From Bacteroidota bacterium (GTDB lineage: Bacteria > Bacteroidota > Bacteroidia > Chitinophagales > Chitinophagaceae): a stretch of 5,785 nucleotides of DNA. The position numbers and the translations under genes are program-made. The stretch is taken from NCBI GenBank assembly GCA_025361325.1, contig JANYAL010000045.1, forward strand, positions 1-5,785, read 5' to 3'. Below the pieces are notes generated by a model. That model ran no database searches. It saw nothing but the letters and a program-made list of their open reading frames with translations, and was not told the origin of the DNA. This document shows positions 1 to 5,785 of the stretch, in pieces; the first letter of the stretch is position 1; each line of letters starts with the position of its first letter.

Positions 1-159
1 CAAGATACAAGTGTTATAATGACAGTGGTCATAACAATCTGGGAAGACTTAATTTTTCAAAGTGTTGAATATTTGATTCATACTATGTACCTCGAATCTG
101 TGCCTGGAAATGCTAAGGCCTCTTTAAATAGGCTAGAACAAATAGGTTCAAAAATTTAA
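1..159 (+). CDS. Possible 3' end of an unrecognised gene (partial)
   Basis: Frame 1 is open from the left edge for 52 codons and ends in TAA at 157-159. The translated tail contains WEDLIFQSVEYLIHTMYLE and ends NRLEQIGSKI, a believable amphipathic helical C-terminus, but I recognise no family or motif. The gene would converge on sucC, leaving a 125-bp gap. A hand count gives about 33% G+C over the first 160 bases, clearly lower than sucC (mid-40s in sampled stretches). This means either AT-rich, possibly acquired DNA or a chance open frame; 52 stop-free codons in AT-rich DNA are only mildly unlikely. An internal ATG at 19 could also be the start of a short 46-codon ORF. Sequence to the left is needed to decide. 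Confidence 0.35.
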   Translation, partial: QDTSVIMTVVITIWEDLIFQSVEYLIHTMYLESVPGNAKASLNRLEQIGSKI

Positions 160-194
160 TTCCGGGAAGATGGCCAAATCAAAAGAATCCAATC

Positions 195-252
195 ATTGCA
201 AATGTGATCAATTATTGGTAGAATTTTATTTCAAATTTTGAGAATTTGCAAT
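195..252. repeat. 9-bp inverted repeat between converging genes
   Basis: ATTGCAAAT at 195-203 is perfectly complementary to ATTTGCAAT at 244-252 with a 40-base spacer. A second, competing stem, CAAATT (232-237) with AATTTG (243-248) and a 5-base loop, shares the right arm. It lies between the end of the left partial frame and the sucC stop, where a two-way terminator would be expected. The stems are AT-rich and no strong U-run follows either one, so a terminator role is only a guess. Confidence 0.25.
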
Positions 253-284
253 TAAATGTAAATCAAAGGTTTAAACATTTAGTT

Positions 285-1496
285 TTATGCAACGGCCTTT
301 CCAACGAGTTCCGCTGCCTCGCTTAACAGAATGGCACTTTGCACTTTCAGGCCGCTTGCATCTATTAGTTTTTTGGCAACATCTGCATTGGTTCCTTGTA
401 GCCTGACTATGATAGGGATGTTTATATTCCCGATCGATTGGTATGCATCGATAACCCCCTGAGCCACTCGATCACAGCGGACGATGCCACCGAAAATATT
501 AATGAGAATGGCTTTTACTTTTGGGTCTTTCAAAATGATACGAAAACCAGCTTCAACGGTCTGAGCATTAGCTGTACCGCCCACATCGAGGAAATTAGCC
601 GGTTCACCTCCACTTAGTTTGATCATATCCATAGTGGCCATGGCCAGTCCGGCACCATTTACCATGCAGCCGACATCACCATAAAGCTTCACAAAATTCA
701 GGTTGTAATGGGCGGCTTCCACTTCAGTAGGATCCTCTTCAGTGAGATCCCGGAGGGCAGCAATATCCGCGTGCCGCATCAAAGCATTATCATCTATGTT
801 CATCTTGCAATCAACAGCAATGATCTTATCATCACTGGTCTTGAACATTGGGTTTATCTCGAGCATGCCGCAATCTAATCCCACATAGGCATTATACAAA
901 TTAGTTACAAATTTGATACAATTCTTGAACGCTTCACCTCCCAGGCCAAGGTTAAAAGCTATCTTTCTGGCCTGAAAGCCTTGTAAGAATCCCCCCGGGT
1001 AAACCCATTCTTTGAAGATCTTCTCCGGAGTGTTATGTGCTACATCCTCAATATTTATCCCTCCCTCACTGCTGTAAATGATTACATTCTGGCCCTTACT
1101 GCGGTCAAGCAGTATGGAAAGGTAGAATTCCTTTATTGGGCTTAGTCCATCATAGTAGACATCCTGGGCCACCAGTACCTTTTTTACCAACTTTCCATTT
1201 GCACCGGTCTGAACCGTTACCAAGGTACCACCTAATATGTTCTGTGCAATCTGTTTTACTTCCTCAGCGGTTCTACCCAGAGCAACACCGCGTTGTTCAA
1301 TCCCCGCAATCTTTCCTTTACCCCTTCCGCCAGCATGTATCTGGGCCTTCACAACAGCGTATTTACTGCCATACTGGGTGTGTATTTGTTTATAAGCTTC
1401 TTCTGCTGCACCTGGTGTTGTACAGGCTATGCCTTCCTGGATGGAGACATTATATTTCTTCAATAACTCTTTGGCCTGGTATTCGTGAAGGTTCAT
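285..1496 (-). CDS. sucC: Succinate--CoA ligase (ADP-forming) subunit beta
   Basis: Beta subunit of succinyl-CoA synthetase, the cytoplasmic TCA-cycle enzyme that converts succinyl-CoA, NDP and phosphate to succinate, CoA and NTP together with the alpha subunit SucD. The 403-residue product has the family architecture: an N-terminal ATP-grasp region opening MNLHEYQAKE, the nucleotide-binding stretch AQIHAGGRGKG (51-61), the metal-binding LEINP (212-216, with Asn215) and Asp229 in VDCK, then the C-terminal ligase domain with CMVNGAGLAM (277-286), NFLDVGG (301-307), NIFGGIVRCD (333-342) and VRLQGTNA (364-371). It is about 15 residues longer than E. coli SucC, mainly from extra sequence around residues 112-122 and 162-175. 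The start is fixed by the conserved MNLHEYQ; another ATG four bases upstream (1498-1500) is out of frame. sucD is not in the 284 bases downstream, so the two subunits are not tightly linked on that side. A -7-like element lies 17 nt before the start. Confidence 0.97.
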   Translation of the reverse strand: MNLHEYQAKELLKKYNVSIQEGIACTTPGAAEEAYKQIHTQYGSKYAVVKAQIHAGGRGKGKIAGIEQRGVALGRTAEEVKQIAQNILGGTLVTVQTGANGKLVKKVLVAQDVYYDGLSPIKEFYLSILLDRSKGQNVIIYSSEGGINIEDVAHNTPEKIFKEWVYPGGFLQGFQARKIAFNLGLGGEAFKNCIKFVTNLYNAYVGLDCGMLEINPMFKTSDDKIIAVDCKMNIDDNALMRHADIAALRDLTEEDPTEVEAAHYNLNFVKLYGDVGCMVNGAGLAMATMDMIKLSGGEPANFLDVGGTANAQTVEAGFRIILKDPKVKAILINIFGGIVRCDRVAQGVIDAYQSIGNINIPIIVRLQGTNADVAKKLIDASGLKVQSAILLSEAAELVGKAVA

Positions 1497-1513
1497 ACAT
1501 GATAATTTTTTTG

Positions 1514-1521
1514 CGAAGATA
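1514..1521 (-). promoter_or_regulatory. Candidate -7 promoter element for sucC
   Basis: On the minus strand these bases read TATCTTCG, one mismatch from the Bacteroidota -7 consensus TAnnTTTG, and end 17 nt before the sucC ATG. An A-run (CGCAAAAAAA) fills the short leader. I found no convincing TTG-type -33 box at the usual 17-23 bp spacing; the nearest TTG is only 12 bp upstream, so the call rests on position and one motif. Confidence 0.35.
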
Positions 1522-1687
1522 ATAAAACTGTATCAAGTTAAACCTTGTGAGTTTTTATATATAGCAGCTTAAATTCATTGATCTCTATTAGCTTCAAACA
1601 CTCTTCATTTGTCTATTACGGTTCGTTCCATCTAGTTCAAATACGGAATTTCTCAGTTACTCGAAATATTTTGTACTTTCATAAGTA

Positions 1688-2494
1688 TTGAAATTCTTGC
1701 TGATAATAATTATCTATTGTTTTGCTTCCTGCAGACCTTTACATCAGGTGCTTTTGCCTGATAGAAAGACCGATGCCATTTGTGGAAATGCTTTCTTCAA
1801 GCATATTGCAACAATGAAATGGGATGAAAGGGAACCGCTGATGATCAAAGAGATATTATCAGGAAATGTTCCGAATTTCCTGAGAAGGTTAGTACCCATA
1901 CATGTGGTGATTAAGGACAGTTTGGGCGAAAAACTATTCGCCACCTATTATGTCACTTCTGATTATTTGAGCATTGGCAGCAGCAGTGATTTTGCGCGTG
2001 TACCAATGACACCCATGTCCGCTCAGCAAATCGCCGACAGCCTTCATTGTTTTTTGCCCACACGTAAGATGGTCAATGATATTTATGCACAGGCTAAGGT
2101 CAGGCCCGAACCGCTACCTATGTTTGCATATCGAGATAGTGCCGTCACCTTTTACCAGCATCACTTGATGATTGAAGGGCAGCGCAAGAGCCATAAAGGC
2201 CTGATTGCCGGTATAAAGAAAGACGTGGTCATTTCATCGCAAATAACATCCAATCGCAAACCGAATCGGGTGGCCATTTACGGTTGGCATAAACAGGATG
2301 GCAAACCAATTCAACCACTATATACCGGTCATGTGGACTGGTATGTGGATTACAGCCATGGTATCCGTTTGGTGTACCGGGTGATCATGATCAATGGCCG
2401 GAAATATGATTATACCGAAGTGCTGAGTAGTGAAAAGCTGAGGCGGGTTTTATGTGACGAAATTGATTGCAGTTTCTATCGTTATCGTTATTGA
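1688..2494 (+). CDS. Predicted lipoprotein of unknown function, TTG start
   Basis: A 268-residue protein that I cannot assign a function. It begins at TTG (1688): an in-frame TAA lies six bases upstream, and the first ATG is only at residue 43. The TTG start gives a classical lipoprotein signal, MKFLLIIIIYCFASC, with a somewhat degenerate lipobox (FAS before Cys15), implying export and lipid anchoring. Striking motifs sit in the middle and C-terminal half: VPMTP (105-109), LPTRKMVNDIY (123-133), AGIKKDVV (174-181), IYGWH (197-201), GKPIQPL (205-211), His215 and DYSHGIRLV (221-229). From memory, similar blocks occur in uncharacterised secreted proteins of several phyla, which I could not check. 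Clustered His201, His215, Asp221 and His224 would suit a hydrolase or metal site, but that is inference. The C-terminus has Cys256 and Cys261 and ends YRYRY. A poor -7-like TATTTTG (1667-1673) precedes the start by 14 nt. An 89-bp gap and a better promoter separate it from the next gene. Confidence 0.85.
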   Translation: MKFLLIIIIYCFASCRPLHQVLLPDRKTDAICGNAFFKHIATMKWDEREPLMIKEILSGNVPNFLRRLVPIHVVIKDSLGEKLFATYYVTSDYLSIGSSSDFARVPMTPMSAQQIADSLHCFLPTRKMVNDIYAQAKVRPEPLPMFAYRDSAVTFYQHHLMIEGQRKSHKGLIAGIKKDVVISSQITSNRKPNRVAIYGWHKQDGKPIQPLYTGHVDWYVDYSHGIRLVYRVIMINGRKYDYTEVLSSEKLRRVLCDEIDCSFYRYRY

Positions 2495-2549
2495 ATTCCA
2501 CTGCCTTTGATGTAACCGAAAGTACACAAATTTAATCACTATCTTATCT

Positions 2550-2557
2550 TACCTTTG
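2550..2557 (+). promoter_or_regulatory. Candidate -7 promoter element for the PNP-porin transcript
   Basis: TACCTTTG matches the Bacteroidota -7 consensus TAnnTTTG exactly and lies 26 nt before the phosphorylase ATG at 2584, in the 89-bp gap after the lipoprotein gene. The expected -33 TTG is not clear; only an AT-rich TTT (2531-2533) sits nearby, at 16 bp. It supports a separate transcription unit for the phosphorylase and the porin. Confidence 0.5.
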
Positions 2558-2583
2558 ACGCTCAAAAAAAATGTATCGATTTT

Positions 2584-3396
2584 ATGCTATCAATGATCAA
2601 TGAAGCTGTATCATTCATTAGAAGCCGTTACGTAACAACACCTACGGTTGGTCTTGTACTGGGCAGCGGGCTGGGAACTTTTACAAAGGAGATTAATATT
2701 GAAGCTGAGATAGCATACAATGAAATACCTCATTTCCCAGTCAGTACCGTCGAAGGGCATATCGGGAATCTGATCTTCGGCGTACTGGGCAAAAAGAAAA
2801 TTGTTGCCATGGCAGGTCGCTTTCATTATTATGAAGGCTATACTGCAGAGCAGATCGTATTTCCGGTACGTGTAATGAAATTTTTAGGTATTGAGACTTT
2901 ATTATTGAGTAATGCAGCCGGTGCAGTCAATCCTGCCTTTCATGTCGGTGACCTGATGATCATTACGGACCATATCAGCCAGCTGATTCCTAACCCGCTT
3001 ATTGGAAAGAACTTTTTGGAACTGGGTACAAGGTTTCCGGATATGAGTGAACCTTATAAGCGGCATCTGATCCATAAAGTTCGTTCTATAGCAGAAGAGA
3101 AGAATATAAAGATACGTGAAGGGGTTTATGTTGCAGTAACGGGCCCTACTTTTGAGACCAGGTCTGAATATAAAATGATCCATGCCATGGGAGGTGATGC
3201 GGTTGGAATGAGCACAGTGCCGGAGTGCATTGCTGCAGTGCATATGGGTTTGCCAGTCTTTGCTATGAGTGTGATCACGGATGTAGGAATCCGGGAAGAG
3301 GAAAATGTGATTACACATGAAGAGGTCCTTCAGGCTGCTAGGGATGCTGAACCCAATTTTGCAACATTATTCTGTGATCTGATCAGGCAACTGTAA
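2584..3396 (+). CDS. Purine nucleoside phosphorylase, trimeric (PNP-I / PunA-PupG type)
   Basis: Cytoplasmic purine salvage enzyme that cleaves purine (deoxy)ribonucleosides with phosphate to the free base and (deoxy)ribose 1-phosphate. The 270 residues show the trimeric-class signatures: LVLGSGLG (24-31, Ser28 in the phosphate site), VEGHIG (56-61, His59), GRFHYYEGY (78-86, Arg79 and His81), LSNAAGAVNP (108-117), GDLMIITDHIS (122-132), GPTFET (187-192, Glu191 equivalent to human Glu201), GDAVGMSTVPE (204-214, Ser210) and THEEV (244-248, His245). The residue aligned with human Asn243 is Asp233 (in VITDVG), which may widen base specificity to 6-aminopurines. Length is normal. The start at 2584 is in the family frame; the in-frame ATG at 2593 is an equally possible start. 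An out-of-frame ATG at 2571 begins a 10-codon frame overlapping the start. The porin follows after 39 nt, so the two are probably co-transcribed. It is not the hexameric DeoD type. Confidence 0.96.
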   Translation: MLSMINEAVSFIRSRYVTTPTVGLVLGSGLGTFTKEINIEAEIAYNEIPHFPVSTVEGHIGNLIFGVLGKKKIVAMAGRFHYYEGYTAEQIVFPVRVMKFLGIETLLLSNAAGAVNPAFHVGDLMIITDHISQLIPNPLIGKNFLELGTRFPDMSEPYKRHLIHKVRSIAEEKNIKIREGVYVAVTGPTFETRSEYKMIHAMGGDAVGMSTVPECIAAVHMGLPVFAMSVITDVGIREEENVITHEEVLQAARDAEPNFATLFCDLIRQL

Positions 3397-3435
3397 ATCA
3401 TTGGTCAAATCATCCCGGTTCAACATACGAAGATA

Positions 3436-5439
3436 ATGAAATATTTTTTTCTAATATTGATGAGTGTTTTGATCTTATCCCATTCGAGTGGGCAGGTAAA
3501 TGATGAAATCATCAAGGGTATTGGGAACCGGGTTTCTGGTATTGGCAGCAATACCTCCAGAAAAGATACAATAAATTTTGTACATCGGGATGACCGAAAG
3601 GACTCCATCTCTATTTCCTATAAATCCATGGATTCCATCCGAAATGTGTCACCGGTGAACTCTATCAATGATTTTGATACGTATTTTTCAGTTCCTTCCA
3701 CCTTTCAATACCTTGGCAATCATGGGGCCGCAGGTTATTCACTTGTATATGCTCCGAATATGAAAGCGGGATGGGATGCTGGCCTTCATGCTTTTGATGG
3801 TTACCGGTACACTCTGGAATCCACTAAATTCTATAAGACCAACCGGCCATATACAGAACTTGGTTATCAGATCGCATCAGGCAAGGAACAAATGATAAGA
3901 GCCTTTCATACCCAGAACCCACGGCCCAACTGGAACTTTGGATTTGATTACCGCCTCATTAGCGCACCGGGTTTTTTTGTAACACAGAATACCAATCACA
4001 AAAATTATCGCCTGTTCAGTAATTATCAGGGGAAAAGAAAAAGGTATGCAGCATGGTTCGCATTGGTGGGTAACACATTGAAGAATTCTGAGAATGGCGG
4101 TATAAAATCAGACTCCCTCTTATATGATCTGAACCATAAAAAAAGGTTCAGTATTCCCGTTAACCTTGGAGCTGCCAGCCCTTTTGAACCTAATCCGTTC
4201 AATTCATCGGTGAATACCGGGAATATCTATAAAGATTTCACTTTTTTTCTAAGACAGGCCTATGATATCGGGAAAAAGGATTCCATTATCATTAATGACT
4301 CCACAACAGAATATTTATTTTATCCCAAACTAAGGATACAATATACTTTCAGCTATGGAACATATGATTATCTCTTTAAGGATTTGATGGCTGATTCTGT
4401 AATCTACAAGAGCTGGTATAACATCATACTTAACAAAGCCACCGATACCCTACAGGTTCATGAAAAATGGCGGATAATTATTAATGATTTTGTACTGATA
4501 CAATTCCCGGAAACTAAGAACCCGGCGCAATTCATACTGGCGGGCGCCCGGGTTGAGAACTTCCGGGGCGAATTGAAAAGGGGGCCAACGAATTATTATA
4601 ACCTGGTGCTTCATGGGGAATACCGCAACAAGACCAGGAACAAGCGGTGGGATATACTGGCCAAGGGAGAGTTTTACCTGAATGGGCTGAACAGCGGGGA
4701 TTATAATGCTTATACCACTATCGGCACTTACCTGAACAAACACTGGGGTGATATAAGGTTGTTCTTTAATAATGTCAACCGAAGTCCTTCATTCATATAT
4801 AGTAATGCATCCACTTTTAATTTTGGCAACCCTGGAATATCCAAAAAGGAGAACATCATTTCCTTTGGCGCGGAAGCACAGAATCCTTTCATCAGCCTTG
4901 CCTTTAAAGATCATTTTATAACCAACCTGGCTTATTTCAGGGATTATTATCATACCGCACAGAGCGCTAATGTTATCAATATCCTGCAGGTGTTTGCTTC
5001 AAAAAAAATAAAACTGAACAGGAAGGTCAATTGGTATACAGATGCAATTGTGCAGCAAACTAATGGAAGTTCACCCGTTAAAATTCCTTTGTTGTTCACA
5101 CGTAACCGATTTGCATTTGAGGGTGTATATTACAAGAACCTGAACCTGAGTACAGGTATTGAGATCCGGTACTATACCCCCTATAAAGCATACAATTATT
5201 CGCCGGTCATAGGTCAATTCGTGCCCCAGGATACTTTCAAACTCAAGAACCTGCCCGACATAGCCGCTTTCTTTCATTTCCGGATCAAGACCTTTACCGC
5301 CTATATACGAGCAGAAAACCTGAACACAGTGAGCTTTGCCAACGGTTTTGGGTTTACCAATAATAATTTCGCGGCTCCGCATTATCCAACTCCCGGCATG
5401 ATCATACGATTTGGCATCCTTTGGGGATTCGTTAATTAA
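3436..5439 (+). CDS. Putative outer-membrane porin (Bacteroidota Porin_10-like)
   Basis: A 667-residue predicted outer-membrane beta-barrel. It opens with a Sec signal peptide (hydrophobic core FFLILMSVLILS at 4-15) and a likely signal-peptidase-I cut after Gly19 in SSG-QV; there is no lipobox Cys. Residues about 20-75 form a polar linker. From about residue 79 the chain shows barrel-type alternation and the hallmark blocks of the Bacteroidota 'putative porin' family: FSVPSTFQYLGNHGAAGYSL (84-103), YRYTLESTKFYKTNRPYTEL, AFHTQNPRP and NFGFDYRLISAPGFF, followed by many aromatic-rich strands. The C-terminus (GMIIRFGILWGFVN) looks like the closing strand with a beta-assembly signal, so the protein appears complete. 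I infer transport of small solutes; the substrate is unknown. The gene starts 39 nt after the phosphorylase with no clear promoter of its own between them, consistent with one transcript. Before the ATG there is only weak purine-rich sequence (CGAAGATA), not a Shine-Dalgarno site. Confidence 0.92.
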   Translation: MKYFFLILMSVLILSHSSGQVNDEIIKGIGNRVSGIGSNTSRKDTINFVHRDDRKDSISISYKSMDSIRNVSPVNSINDFDTYFSVPSTFQYLGNHGAAGYSLVYAPNMKAGWDAGLHAFDGYRYTLESTKFYKTNRPYTELGYQIASGKEQMIRAFHTQNPRPNWNFGFDYRLISAPGFFVTQNTNHKNYRLFSNYQGKRKRYAAWFALVGNTLKNSENGGIKSDSLLYDLNHKKRFSIPVNLGAASPFEPNPFNSSVNTGNIYKDFTFFLRQAYDIGKKDSIIINDSTTEYLFYPKLRIQYTFSYGTYDYLFKDLMADSVIYKSWYNIILNKATDTLQVHEKWRIIINDFVLIQFPETKNPAQFILAGARVENFRGELKRGPTNYYNLVLHGEYRNKTRNKRWDILAKGEFYLNGLNSGDYNAYTTIGTYLNKHWGDIRLFFNNVNRSPSFIYSNASTFNFGNPGISKKENIISFGAEAQNPFISLAFKDHFITNLAYFRDYYHTAQSANVINILQVFASKKIKLNRKVNWYTDAIVQQTNGSSPVKIPLLFTRNRFAFEGVYYKNLNLSTGIEIRYYTPYKAYNYSPVIGQFVPQDTFKLKNLPDIAAFFHFRIKTFTAYIRAENLNTVSFANGFGFTNNNFAAPHYPTPGMIIRFGILWGFVN

Positions 5440-5587
5440 GTTGCAATATCCCGGTTCCCAGTTTCTGCTATTAATTTATTGAATGTTAAGTTGTTAATTT
5501 GAAACAATTTGGGATTTGTTTGCCCGGAAGTTGCAAACCCGACACCTGAACCTGCTTATTTTTGAAAAGCTATTATTACAAGTCCCT

Positions 5588-5599
5588 TGTTAATTAACA
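5588..5599. promoter_or_regulatory. 12-bp perfect palindrome upstream of the HYC-protein promoter
   Basis: TGTTAATTAACA is its own reverse complement and lies 32 bp upstream of the -7 element at 5632, so it would sit near the -40 to -50 region, where activators or repressors often bind. Two partial copies, TGTTAAGT (5484-5491) and TGTTAATT (5492-5499), lie in tandem about 90 bp further upstream. A dimeric regulator site is a reasonable guess, but the AT-rich setting makes chance plausible. Confidence 0.25.
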
Positions 5600-5631
5600 G
5601 CTATTTTAAAACACATATTTAAATAATTAGC

Positions 5632-5639
5632 TAACTTTG
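5632..5639 (+). promoter_or_regulatory. Candidate -7 promoter element for the HYC-motif gene
   Basis: TAACTTTG matches the Bacteroidota -7 consensus TAnnTTTG exactly and ends 15 nt before the ATG at 5655. The -33 region at 17-23 bp spacing is AT-rich without a clean TTG. The 215-bp gap after the porin supports a new transcription start here. Confidence 0.5.
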
Positions 5640-5654
5640 ATACAAGCGGTATAA

Positions 5655-5785
5655 ATGAAAAAAGTTTTTTTATCCCTAATTACGTTTATTTACTTGGCCA
5701 TGTCTTCCGGGGTGGCGATGGACATACATTATTGTATGGGTAAAAAAGCCGGGATCGATCTTTATGGCTTTTCAAATGAAAAATG
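5655..5785 (+). CDS. HYC_CC_PP family secreted protein, 5' part
   Basis: The first 43 codons plus two bases (TG, so probably Cys, Trp or a stop) of a gene that continues past the right edge. The product starts with a signal-type segment, MKKVFLSLITFIYLAMSSGVA, followed by DIHYCMGKKAGIDLYGFSNE. The His25-Tyr26-Cys27 triad right after the hydrophobic segment is the HYC motif that names the HYC_CC_PP family of small Bacteroidota proteins. The expected next feature, a Cys after NEK, fits the final TG. Function is not established; closely placed Cys and His suggest metal or redox chemistry in the envelope, which is inference. The CC and PP motifs lie outside the window, so the family call rests on the N-terminus. 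Confidence 0.82.
   Translation, partial: MKKVFLSLITFIYLAMSSGVAMDIHYCMGKKAGIDLYGFSNEK

Noticed and set aside
12..20. GTTATAAT near the left edge resembling a sigma70 -10 box.
   Set aside because: It lies inside the open frame, has no matching -35, and Bacteroidota housekeeping promoters use a different consensus.
1136..1522. 128-codon plus-strand open frame lying across the N-terminal half of sucC.
   Set aside because: It is antisense to a confidently identified gene, low in recognisable protein features, and explained as a shadow of sucC codons.
2477..2491. Two and a half tandem copies of TATCGT encoding the YRYRY tail of the lipoprotein.
   Set aside because: Too short to be called a meaningful tandem repeat or a phase-variable tract.
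2902..3318. 138-codon minus-strand open frame inside the phosphorylase gene, rich in His and Cys.
   Set aside because: It is fully antisense to conserved phosphorylase motifs and has no promoter or start context; its composition mirrors the sense codons.
1514..3435. The octamer CGAAGATA occurs both upstream of sucC (1514-1521) and directly before the porin ATG (3428-3435).
   Set aside because: At the porin it is on the wrong strand to be a promoter and abuts the start codon; the shared bases are best explained by chance.
3538..3555. Hairpin GGTATTG-GCAG-CAATACC early in the porin coding sequence.
   Set aside because: A 7-bp stem with a short loop is expected about twice by chance in this length, and nothing links it to regulation.
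3522..5460. TGGGAACCGGG (3522-3532) and its complement CCCGGTTCCCA (5450-5460) near the two ends of the porin gene, with a shorter CCCGGTTC at 3414-3421, looking like terminal inverted repeats.
   Set aside because: Several 11-base matches on either strand are expected by chance in a window of this size, there is no target duplication or transposase, and the porin looks native.
5502..5538. Overlapping short stems AAACAA/TTGTTT (5502-5521) and GTTTGC/GCAAAC (5518-5538) after the porin, considered as a terminator.
   Set aside because: Each stem is only 6 bp, the two exclude each other, and neither is followed by a T-run, so a terminator cannot be supported.

Overview
The window reads as chromosomal DNA from a member of the Bacteroidota, most likely a chitinophagaceae-type organism, although the genus cannot be fixed from sequence alone. 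Four things point that way. There is a large outer-membrane barrel of the Bacteroidota 'putative porin' type. There is a secreted protein with the HYC motif of the HYC_CC_PP family, known from this phylum. Clear Shine-Dalgarno sites are missing before the genes. Octamers matching or nearly matching the Bacteroidota -7 promoter element TAnnTTTG lie 15-26 nt upstream of three start codons. Sampled stretches of coding DNA are roughly 40-55% G+C, while the first 160 bases are near 33%.

Layout: bases 1-159 hold the AT-rich 3' end of a possible plus-strand gene that enters from the left. A short AT-rich gap (160-284) separates it from sucC, which runs on the minus strand (285-1496) and converges on it. 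A 191-bp divergent intergenic region (1497-1687) separates sucC from a plus-strand run: a TTG-started lipoprotein of unknown function (1688-2494), a trimeric-type purine nucleoside phosphorylase (2584-3396), and 39 nt later an outer-membrane porin (3436-5439). A 215-bp intergenic region with a 12-bp palindrome and a good -7 element leads to the 5' end of a small secreted HYC-motif protein (5655 to the right edge).

How the genes relate: sucC is a TCA-cycle gene standing apart from sucD, which is not in the 284 bases downstream of it. The phosphorylase and the porin are probably one transcript. The lipoprotein and the HYC protein appear to have their own promoters. I see no mobile element, CRISPR array, RNA gene, toxin-antitoxin pair or defence cassette. 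The window is mostly ordinary housekeeping and envelope genes. The points most worth a second look are the uncharacterised lipoprotein with its conserved-looking His/Asp motifs, an Asp in the base-recognition site of the phosphorylase, and out-of-frame ATGs just ahead of the sucC and phosphorylase starts.
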